From JAWXBG01 sp034439875 (GTDB lineage Bacteria > Bacteroidota > Bacteroidia > Flavobacteriales_D > Sanyastnellaceae), in assembly GCA_034439875.1 (NCBI GenBank), contig JAWXBG010000208.1:1-5639 (forward strand): a DNA stretch of 5,639 bases, in the 5' to 3' direction. The notes beneath the pieces were generated by a model. It was given only the letters and a program-made list of their open reading frames with translations. It was not told where the DNA came from and ran no database searches. Of the stretch, positions 1-5,562 are shown piece after piece; the first letter of the stretch is position 1, and each line of letters opens with the position of its first letter. The position numbers and the translations under genes were made by a program.

Positions 1-99
1 AATCAAAATAGTGAAATAGCTCTGAATTCGGGATTACCGAAGGTTTTTGACGTGCTTGACAGTCTTACTTTCGTTTTGGAAGAGAGTATTTCAATCTAA
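1..99 (+). CDS. C-terminal end of an unidentified protein (5' truncated by the window)
   Basis: Frame 1 is open from the first base to a TAA at 97-99, giving 32 residues that end in KVFDVLDSLTFVLEESISI. The tail is a leucine/valine/phenylalanine-rich amphipathic segment with acidic residues, compatible with a terminal helix. That fits a real protein end better than random translation, but the piece is too short to assign a family. It lies on the same strand as the haloperoxidase, 204 bp upstream of it. No convincing terminator hairpin follows the stop, so read-through cannot be excluded. An open stretch of 32 codons can arise by chance, so confidence is moderate. Confidence 0.45.
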   Translation, partial: NQNSEIALNSGLPKVFDVLDSLTFVLEESISI

Positions 100-214
100 G
101 ATCAAAATATTCAGCAAATCGAGGCATCCATTTTAAAAATATGAGTCTGAATGATAGATTTGCAATTTGTTTATTTTGGATATTGGCAATCAATTTCTTA
201 CGTAAATATTTGGA

Positions 215-235
215 ATTTATCACGGATTTATCACG
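215..235. repeat. Tandem direct repeat ATTTATCACG x2, 11-bp period
   Basis: ATTTATCACG occurs at 215-224 and again, identically, at 226-235, one base apart. The 11-bp period is close to one helical turn, so both copies face the same side of the DNA. The pair ends 8 bp before the candidate -7 element, the usual place for an activator or other regulator to contact a promoter. The sequence is seen directly; an operator role is inference. Confidence 0.5.
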
Positions 236-243
236 AAGTGTTT

Positions 244-251
244 TATTTTTG
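244..251 (+). promoter_or_regulatory. Candidate Bacteroidota -7 promoter element (TAnnTTTG)
   Basis: TATTTTTG at 244-251 matches the Bacteroidota sigma-factor consensus TAnnTTTG exactly. It would place transcription initiation about 45-50 bases before the haloperoxidase start. The matching -33 box is poor: TTTG at 209-212 is 31 bp away, too far, and the better-spaced TTTA at 216-219 is imperfect and overlaps the direct repeat. A weak -33 box next to a repeated site suggests activator dependence, but this is inferred. TA-plus-T-tract matches are common in AT-rich DNA. Confidence 0.45.
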
Positions 252-303
252 CATTACTGAAAATGATTAAACGCATATTTTAAACAAAATCAATTCTAAC
301 GAG

Positions 304-3300
304 ATGATGAAATCATTTACTAAACTTTTATTCGTGTTTTTTGTCGGACTGGCTGGTACTTTCAACGCTACAGCTCAGGAACACTCCGTTGCAATGAAGT
401 GGAATGAAGTGCAACTGGACTGTATACGTAAGGACCGTCCTAGACCAACAGTTCAGGCAAGACACCTTTGTCATGCCTCTATTGTAATGTGGGACGCTTG
501 GGCCGCCTACGATGATTGCGCTCAAACTATGTTGTTGGGAAACACGTGGAGTGGATTTTCTGTTCCATTTGAAGGGATTCCTCATCCCGACGATGTAGAG
601 GCTGCTCGTGAGAAAGCTATTAGTTACGCGATGTTTAGATTCTTATGGCAGCGTTATTTGAGTATGCCCACAGGTGTTCCAAATAATGTGGGTCAGGTAG
701 CGTTTGTTACAAATAGTATTAATTCATTGATGATGGAATTGGGTTACGATCCAAGCATCACTTCTACGGATTACACCGACGGAGATCCGGCTAAACTCGG
801 AAATTACATAGCTCAGCAAATGCAGTTGTATGCCGTGCAAGATGGTGCCAACCAAAATGGAGGAGGCGCTGGATTTGCGAATCAATACTATGTGCCATAT
901 AACACAGAACCACTTAACCCCAACTTCCCGGGTACACCTACCATTGATCCGAATAGATGGCAGCCGCTTTGTCTTTTGGTAGCATGCCAGCAAGGAACTA
1001 GCATTGAGCAAGGTAACTGTATTCCTGAGCCAATGGCGTGTAATGCTCCAGCTCTATCTCCGGAATTTGGACATGTAAATCCATTTGCCATGACATTGGC
1101 GGATCAAATAATTATTCAGCGCGATGGTCATGATTGGCCATGTTATCACGATCAAGGTGCACCACCATATTTGGATCCACTGAGCTATGATGGTCTAGAG
1201 TCATTCTTTAAGTGGGGATATGTGATGGATATTATTTGGCATTCTCTTCATGATCCAACAGATGGTGTTTGGGTTGACATTTCTCCTAATAGCGTGGGAA
1301 ATATTTTGGAGTACCCTGCGTCAAATGACTTTGCTGCATACCAGCAATTTTATGGATTGTATGATGGTTCTGATGCAAGCACTGGTTTTAATTTAAATCC
1401 TGCTACCGGACTTCCTTATGCAGAACAATGGGTACCAAGGGGTGATTACACGCGTGTATTGTCTGAATTTTGGGCAGATGGTCCCAATTCAGAAACGCCT
1501 CCTGGTCACTGGTTTACATTATTGAATGAAAAAGTAACACTTCATCCTGATTTTGAAAAGAGATGGATGGGTGAAGGTGATGAATTGAACGATCTTGGGT
1601 GGGATGTACGCGCATATTTAACATTAGGTGGTTCCGTAATGGATGCTGCAATTGCTTGCTGGGGCGCCAAAGGGGCCTATGATTATGGTCGTCCCATTTT
1701 TGCCATTCGTTATATGGCAGAAAGAGGTCAGTGCACAGACCCCCTCCAGCCGAACTATCACCCTGAGGGGCTCCCACTTATCCCAGACTATATCGAAGTA
1801 GTTGAAATAGGAGATCCGCTTGCAGGACTTAACAACGAAAATGTAGGTAAAATCAAAATTTACTCTTGGGCAGGACCTCCCGCAGCTACTGGCTTAGCTG
1901 GAGTTCATTGGATTTTAGGAGAAGAATGGTGGACTTATCAGTCTTCTACTTTTGTGACTCCTCCTTTCCCAGGCTATATGTCAGGTCACTCAACGTATTC
2001 TCGAACCGCTGCGGAGGTACTAACTGCTATTACTGGCGATGAGTATTTCCCGGGCGGAATGGGTGAATATACGAGCAACGCCCTTACAGGTCTTATAGCA
2101 GAAACCGGCCCAACGATGAACATAAAACTTCAATGGGCTCGATACATAGATGCCTCTGACCAGTGCAGTTTGTCGCGTATTTTTGGTGGTTTGCACCCTC
2201 CTCAAGATGATATTCCAGGCCGCCATATAGGAATGGTTTTAGGTCCTGAAGCTGTTGCTAAAGCAAACTCAATGATCGAAGCTCAAGTGCCTCATGCTGC
2301 AGATTTCATCACAAGCACCAACGTGGTAAATGATGACTTAACGGGTCAAACTGTAACGCTTACAGTGACTTTTACCAAGCCAATGAACACATCAATTGTT
2401 CCAGCACTTGAGTACATAAATGACGATCCTACATCAACACTCTCTTTTGCGAATGCAATGTGGATGAACAATACATCATACATGGTTACATATAACGTTG
2501 CTGACGTAAACGAAACGCTGAGCAATGTTGTTTGGAAAGTGAGTGGAGCTGTGGGTGCGAACACTATCACTATGGTTCCAGCACTGAGCCACGTGCTTGT
2601 AATTGACACAGAAAATCCAATGGTTGAAACTACAGTATCTGAAATTGGATCTCTTTTCAACGATACTGATGCCGCTGCTGTTTCGCAGGATATCACTCTT
2701 ACTTTCAACGAGGCGATGGACACTTCTGTAAAACCTCAGTTCACATTCCCTGTTGAAGATCCTTCAAATAGCATTGTTTACAACCAAGCGAATAGCTCGT
2801 GGACCAACAACACAACATTTGTTGCTTCATTTGATGTGTACGATGTAAACGAAGAAATTTCTTCAATAGATGTATTGGTAATTACAGGCTTGGACGCTGT
2901 AGGAAACACCCAGGTACCGATGAATGCTCCAAATTCTCTTACTGTAGATACAAAAAACCCTACTGTTACAATGGCAATGTCTTCTGATGATTTGATCAGT
3001 GATTCTGATGATGGATTTTCATTTTCTGCCACTTTTATGTTTGATGAAGAGATGAATACATCTGTTGATCCAATGATTAGCTTTGGTTCAGATGTCGCTT
3101 CTTCATTTACAAATATGACAGGAGAGTGGGTTGATGGAACAACTTTTGAAGCAACATATACTGTTGCTGATGCAAACGTGGAAATTTCAGGTCTTGCTAT
3201 CTCTTCTGTTTCAGGATGGGATGCAAATGGAAATGAGCAAGTAGCATATGCAGGTTCTGCTGATATTTCAATTGACACAGAGAACCCAACAGCCAATAGT

Positions 3301-4212
3301 GCTTCTGTAAGTGTTTCATTGATTTCAGATGCTACAGTTGTAAATAATGATTTCACCGTGACTATTCAGTTTAGTGAGCCCATGAGCGGAGTTATACCTT
3401 CTATATCATTCCCCGAAGGAGAATTGACTAACGTAGAATATGATGGTGGTGCGTGGTTAGATTCCGATTCGTTTGAAGCCAGCTTTACGCTAACAGATGG
3501 CGGAGAAGAAATAGATGGAATTGACATCGCAATCGTAGATGCTGAAGATGCTGCGGGTAATGTTCAAACTATGGCATTGATGTTAGAAGATGCATTCAGC
3601 ATTGATACCCGCAATCCGGAAATCGTTGTTGTAACAGCCAATGAGTATAACATTACAAGCGGTACTGAAGAGTTTAGTTTGGTAATTGTTTTCGATGAAG
3701 CTATGAACGAGTCTGATAATCCTTCATTGTCTTTCCCTGTAGAAGATCCAAGCGCAACACTTAATGCATCCGGTTCTGACTGGTTGACTGCGGCAACTTT
3801 CGAAGCCAACTATACCGTTGAAGGCGAAGTGTTGCAACTTCTCAACATTGATGTCAATGTAGCATCTGCAACAGATGAGGCTGGAAACTCTGTCGAAGGT
3901 GTCACGCTTGTTGATTTTTTCGATATAAATGCAGTAGTAAGCGTGAGTGAACTTACCTCAGGATCATTATCGATGTATCCAAACCCTGTATCTTCAGGAA
4001 ATCAAGTGATATTGAGCTGGGCCGACATGCCGTCGAAATTCTCTCTGAGAATATTCAATACAATGGGTAAAGAGGTTGAGGTGCTCAGCAATGTCAATAA
4101 TCAAGGTAATATCATCACAATTGATACTGCCGGACTTGCGTCAGGAATGTATTTTGTTTCTTTGACAACAGAAACAGGTCAAAACAATTTACAATTCCAG
4201 GTGATTGACTAA
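304..4212 (+). CDS. Secreted vanadium-dependent haloperoxidase (PAP2 fold) with five Ig-like repeats and T9SS type A sorting domain
   Basis: Predicted vanadate-dependent haloperoxidase, a family that oxidises halides with hydrogen peroxide to hypohalous acid; it would act at the cell surface or outside the cell. Residues 1-24 form a signal peptide (KSFTK, hydrophobic core, cleavage near ATA|QE). The catalytic region, about 26-660, has all three vanadate-binding motifs: KxxxxxxRP (K456, R463, P464), SGH (S560, G561, catalytic H562) and SRxxxxxH (S624, R625, H631). The first residue of the usual PSGH is Met (M559). Five Ig-like repeats follow (about 667-1210), then a T9SS sorting domain (about 1222-1302) with MYPNP and a GMYFVSL strand. 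The enzyme core is typical in size; the repeats make the protein unusually long. ATG codons at 304 and 307 are equivalent starts, and no Shine-Dalgarno is visible. Acid phosphatase activity is an alternative, since PAP2 phosphatases share these motifs, but W453 and F555 favour a haloperoxidase. Confidence 0.93.
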   Translation: MMKSFTKLLFVFFVGLAGTFNATAQEHSVAMKWNEVQLDCIRKDRPRPTVQARHLCHASIVMWDAWAAYDDCAQTMLLGNTWSGFSVPFEGIPHPDDVEAAREKAISYAMFRFLWQRYLSMPTGVPNNVGQVAFVTNSINSLMMELGYDPSITSTDYTDGDPAKLGNYIAQQMQLYAVQDGANQNGGGAGFANQYYVPYNTEPLNPNFPGTPTIDPNRWQPLCLLVACQQGTSIEQGNCIPEPMACNAPALSPEFGHVNPFAMTLADQIIIQRDGHDWPCYHDQGAPPYLDPLSYDGLESFFKWGYVMDIIWHSLHDPTDGVWVDISPNSVGNILEYPASNDFAAYQQFYGLYDGSDASTGFNLNPATGLPYAEQWVPRGDYTRVLSEFWADGPNSETPPGHWFTLLNEKVTLHPDFEKRWMGEGDELNDLGWDVRAYLTLGGSVMDAAIACWGAKGAYDYGRPIFAIRYMAERGQCTDPLQPNYHPEGLPLIPDYIEVVEIGDPLAGLNNENVGKIKIYSWAGPPAATGLAGVHWILGEEWWTYQSSTFVTPPFPGYMSGHSTYSRTAAEVLTAITGDEYFPGGMGEYTSNALTGLIAETGPTMNIKLQWARYIDASDQCSLSRIFGGLHPPQDDIPGRHIGMVLGPEAVAKANSMIEAQVPHAADFITSTNVVNDDLTGQTVTLTVTFTKPMNTSIVPALEYINDDPTSTLSFANAMWMNNTSYMVTYNVADVNETLSNVVWKVSGAVGANTITMVPALSHVLVIDTENPMVETTVSEIGSLFNDTDAAAVSQDITLTFNEAMDTSVKPQFTFPVEDPSNSIVYNQANSSWTNNTTFVASFDVYDVNEEISSIDVLVITGLDAVGNTQVPMNAPNSLTVDTKNPTVTMAMSSDDLISDSDDGFSFSATFMFDEEMNTSVDPMISFGSDVASSFTNMTGEWVDGTTFEATYTVADANVEISGLAISSVSGWDANGNEQVAYAGSADISIDTENPTANSASVSVSLISDATVVNNDFTVTIQFSEPMSGVIPSISFPEGELTNVEYDGGAWLDSDSFEASFTLTDGGEEIDGIDIAIVDAEDAAGNVQTMALMLEDAFSIDTRNPEIVVVTANEYNITSGTEEFSLVIVFDEAMNESDNPSLSFPVEDPSATLNASGSDWLTAATFEANYTVEGEVLQLLNIDVNVASATDEAGNSVEGVTLVDFFDINAVVSVSELTSGSLSMYPNPVSSGNQVILSWADMPSKFSLRIFNTMGKEVEVLSNVNNQGNIITIDTAGLASGMYFVSLTTETGQNNLQFQVID
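2302..3930 (+). repeat. Five tandem Ig-like protein repeats within the haloperoxidase
   Basis: Residues about 667-772, 773-886, 887-995, 996-1105 and 1106-1210 repeat one pattern. Each has an early strand like TFxxPMNTSxxPxxxF and then a tryptophan (W720, W833, W942, W1051, W1160) followed by a [TS][FY]-x3-[FY] strand and, in most copies, an EI turn. The first four close with a [IV]DTxNP linker. Trp spacing is 113, 109, 109 and 109 residues. Such all-beta repeats usually act as stalks or adhesive spacers in secreted bacterial proteins, and the acidic linkers could bind calcium. The copies are well diverged at DNA level, so this is an old expansion. Confidence 0.85.
3967..4209 (+). other. T9SS type A C-terminal sorting domain (coding segment)
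   Basis: Residues about 1222-1302 begin with LSMYPNPVSSGNQ. They continue through an RIFNTMGKEV strand and an IDTAGLASGMYFVSLTT segment and end in LQFQVID. This is the standard layout of the type A sorting domain recognised by the type IX secretion machinery of Bacteroidota. In known systems the domain is removed at the cell surface, where the cargo is either attached to A-LPS or released. The secretion machinery itself is not in this window. Confidence 0.9.
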
Positions 4213-4233
4213 TTGATGTAAAAAATACTTTTG

Positions 4234-4268
4234 AAACCGTCTCGACATAGCTGAGACGGTTTTTTTTT
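4234..4268 (+). terminator. Rho-independent terminator of the haloperoxidase gene
   Basis: A perfect 10-bp stem, AAACCGTCTC (4234-4243) with GAGACGGTTT (4253-4262), encloses a 9-nt loop and runs into a T tract reaching 4268. It begins 21 bases after the stop codon. The geometry is textbook and argues that the haloperoxidase transcript ends here, separate from downstream genes. Confidence 0.93.
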
Positions 4269-4323
4269 GGAGTGAGTTCGCCAATTAGGGAGATATGATA
4301 CCAATATTTCTTAATAAATACTC

Positions 4324-4374
4324 CATCCTGCTTTGCGCATTGGAAGACTGTTTTAGGTAATGCGCTGCAGGATG
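4324..4374. repeat. Intergenic hairpin repeat, copy 1
   Basis: Outer arms CATCCTGC (4324-4331) and GCAGGATG (4367-4374) pair perfectly. An asymmetric internal loop (TTT opposite T) follows, then a perfect 7-bp inner stem of GCGCATT (4335-4341) with AATGCGC (4359-4365). The 17-nt terminal loop starts GGAAG and ends AGGT. No T tract follows, so it is not a normal terminator. The preceding sequence from 4301 resembles that before copy 3. Confidence 0.88.
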
Positions 4375-4392
4375 ACGTGTTCAACCCAGAAT

Positions 4393-4417
4393 CTGCATTG
4401 GAAATCTATTGCGGCGC
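4393..4417. repeat. Possible decayed copy of the hairpin repeat
   Basis: GCATTGGAA at 4395-4403 is identical to the inner-stem/loop junction of the intact copies and is followed at 4409-4417 by TTGCGGCGC, loosely like the AATGCGCTGC of the 3' arm. The pairing is lost. This may be a degenerate copy, or a chance match of nine bases. Confidence 0.25.
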
Positions 4418-4459
4418 TAACCCCCTTTGATATCAAGCACTTTCTGGATTTTTACTCCT

Positions 4460-4480
4460 GATGTATGTATATACACCATC
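4460..4480. repeat. AT-rich palindrome TGTATATACA with flanking GATG/CATC arms
   Basis: TGTATATACA (4466-4475) is a perfect 10-bp palindrome, flanked by GATG (4460-4463) and CATC (4477-4480), which can pair across a 2/1 asymmetric bulge. It lies just upstream of hairpin copy 2. It could be a small cruciform or a dimeric protein-binding site; no function is evident. Confidence 0.35.
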
Positions 4481-4484
4481 AAAT

Positions 4485-4534
4485 AATCCCGCATTGCGCA
4501 TTGGAAGTGTCTTGAGGTAATGCGCTGCGGGATT
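4485..4534. repeat. Intergenic hairpin repeat, copy 2
   Basis: Outer arms AATCCCGC (4485-4492) and GCGGGATT (4527-4534) pair perfectly although they differ from copy 1. An ATT/T internal loop follows, then the same inner stem GCGCATT (4496-4502) with AATGCGC (4519-4525). The 16-nt loop again starts GGAAG and ends AGGT. The changes from copy 1 at outer-stem positions 1 and 6 are compensated on the opposite arm, which indicates that the fold itself is preserved. Confidence 0.88.
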
Positions 4535-4636
4535 CTCGAATCTACACGATGGAGCAAAGTAATAGTTCGACCTATGAATTCCGATATCTCCTACGCGTGA
4601 TTCGGGATAACACCAATTCTGCTTATTAAATAGTCC

Positions 4637-4684
4637 ATGCTGCATTGAGCATTGGAAGTTTTTTTGGGTAATACGCTGCAGCAT
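4637..4684. repeat. Intergenic hairpin repeat, copy 3 (weakened inner stem)
   Basis: Outer arms ATGCTGC (4637-4643) and GCAGCAT (4678-4684) pair perfectly, with a C-to-G change compensated by G-to-C relative to copies 1 and 2. The internal loop is ATT/T. The inner stem GAGCATT (4647-4653) with AATACGC (4670-4676) now has two mismatches. The 16-nt loop starts GGAAG and ends GGGT. The preceding bases from 4613 match those before copy 1 at 25 of 31 positions (a span that includes the 5' outer arm), so the true repeat unit extends upstream of the hairpin. Confidence 0.82.
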
Positions 4685-4832
4685 CTTGCATGCATGAAGT
4701 GGTAAATGCCGACAAAGTAGCTGTTATAGGTCAATGGAGGGAAACTGAATTGTATTTTTCATTAATCCAAGGATTATTAAAAAATGCACACAGAAATTTC
4801 GAGCATGTTTCGTTTTTTTGTATTCATCAATT

Positions 4833-5489
4833 ATGCCCAATCATCCGGTTCAAATACCTCCTTATATCCGATCGCGAATCAGCGAAGGAGAGCATCAAAA
4901 GCTTGATTTTAAATTCACCATTAATGATTCGAAAAAGATTGCCATAACGCTAAGTGCTTTCGCAAACTCTGATGGAGGGACAATACTCGTTGGGGTTAAA
5001 GACAATGGTTCCGTTGTGGGAGTGAACCTTCTAGAGGAGACTCACATGATAGAAGCTGCCGCCAAGATGTATTGCAATCCTCCTGTTCATCTTTCTATTC
5101 AAGCTTGGAGAGCAAATGAGAGACATGTATTAGAAGTGATTGTACCGCCTTCCGGCAAACGTCCTCATCAGGCTATAGATGAAAATGGTGAGGGTAAGAT
5201 CTATATCCGCGATAAGGATCAAAACTATCCTGCTCCCGGAGTTCTCATTGAATATTGGAGATCTCTCAAATTCGATTTACCTCAGAGGTACTTTCATACG
5301 GAAAAGGAACAAAAACTGTTTGACCTACTAGCGGAAGGGAAGGGCTATTCTGTTAGTCAGTTGAGTAAACTGAGTTCTTTGCCTCGGCAAGTAGTGACCA
5401 AACTGCTAGCTCGATTCATGCGTTGGAGTCTAGTCTCCATGCATTTTACACATGGCGTGGCTTATTTTAATTCTAAAGTGGAAGGTTAA
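4833..5489 (+). CDS. AlbA_2 (Schlafen-type) domain protein with C-terminal winged-helix region
   Basis: A 218-residue soluble protein with no signal peptide. Residues about 18-140 form an AlbA_2 (Schlafen-like) domain: the EGEHQKLDFKF strand (E20, D25, K27), a helix ending SAFANSDGGTILVGV (residues 41-55) and the following DNGSVVGV turn. These are the family hallmarks. Residues about 155-215, including SVSQLSKLSSLPRQVVTKLL, look like a winged helix-turn-helix. The protein lacks the long C-terminal region of the larger AlbA_2 'ATP-binding' regulators. The family is linked to nucleic-acid binding, and some Schlafen relatives are nucleases; the substrate here is unknown. I chose ATG 4833 over the in-frame TTG at 4818 because homology-like sequence begins only about 17 residues after the ATG and the TTG sits in a T run. 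It stands alone on its strand after the hairpin array. Confidence 0.85.
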   Translation: MPNHPVQIPPYIRSRISEGEHQKLDFKFTINDSKKIAITLSAFANSDGGTILVGVKDNGSVVGVNLLEETHMIEAAAKMYCNPPVHLSIQAWRANERHVLEVIVPPSGKRPHQAIDENGEGKIYIRDKDQNYPAPGVLIEYWRSLKFDLPQRYFHTEKEQKLFDLLAEGKGYSVSQLSKLSSLPRQVVTKLLARFMRWSLVSMHFTHGVAYFNSKVEG

Positions 5490-5532
5490 ACCCATATTTT
5501 GCATATGGAATTGTCGTGAAGCGTTGAAAGGC

Positions 5533-5562
5533 AAAAAGGGCGGGAGCTCTCGCAAGATTTTT
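5533..5562. terminator. Possible bidirectional terminator
   Basis: The stem GCGGG (5540-5544) with CTCGC (5549-5553), one G-T wobble and an AGCT loop, is bracketed by AAAAA (5533-5537) and TTTTT (5558-5562). It therefore presents a T tract after the stem on either strand. This arrangement is typical between convergent genes. The stem is short and starts 51 bp after the AlbA_2 stop, so it is a moderate call. Confidence 0.5.

Larger units (their letters stand above)
100..303. other. AT-rich intergenic region upstream of the haloperoxidase gene
   Basis: This roughly 200-bp stretch contains no credible reading frame. It holds a 10-bp tandem direct repeat (215-235) and a Bacteroidota-type -7 box (244-251), listed separately. 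The rest is AT-rich sequence with no strong hairpin or riboswitch-like structure that I could see. Confidence 0.6.
4213..4832. other. 620-bp gene-free region with terminator and hairpin-repeat array
   Basis: No reading frame here looks like protein. The frames open on the minus strand merely read through the repeats, and the copies differ by a one-base loop indel that would break the frame. The stretch contains the haloperoxidase terminator, three structured repeats (4324-4374, 4485-4534, 4637-4684), one possible decayed copy (about 4393-4417) and an AT-rich palindrome (4460-4480). The last 140 bp before the AlbA_2 gene should hold its promoter, but I found no clear TTTG/TAnnTTTG pair there. 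The nearest match is TATTTTTC at 4753-4760. Confidence 0.7.

Noticed and set aside
2346..3356. Long minus-strand frames opposite the Ig-like repeats (125 and 192 codons).
   Set aside because: They are shadows of the repeat-rich, codon-biased plus-strand gene; their Ser/Val/Thr-rich products mirror it and have no domain features.
4433..4684. Minus-strand open frames at 4115-4384 and 4433-4684 encode similar peptide stretches (FQC...Q.G..F.K..W).
   Set aside because: The similarity comes from translating hairpin copies 1 and 3 in the same phase. The loops differ by one base (17 versus 16 nt), which breaks the shared frame, and one of the frames overlaps the haloperoxidase and its terminator.
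4324..4684. CRISPR array or integron attC sites as the explanation of the repeats.
   Set aside because: The repeats are imperfect and variable in their arms, spacers are over 100 bp, and no RYYYAAC/GTTRRRY core is seen. CRISPR is excluded; canonical attC is unlikely.
4784..4903. Short plus-strand frame (39 codons) beginning at ATG 4784, just before the AlbA_2 gene.
   Set aside because: It overlaps the AlbA_2 coding start in another frame, is low in protein-like character and has no ribosome binding support.
4690..4947. Plus-strand 85-codon frame starting at 4690.
   Set aside because: It runs out of frame into the AlbA_2 gene, starts within the edge of hairpin copy 3, and its product shows no recognisable pattern.
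5491..5508. CCATAT/ATATGG hairpin right after the AlbA_2 stop.
   Set aside because: A 6-bp AT-rich stem with a 5-nt loop and no T tract is too weak to call a terminator or a site.
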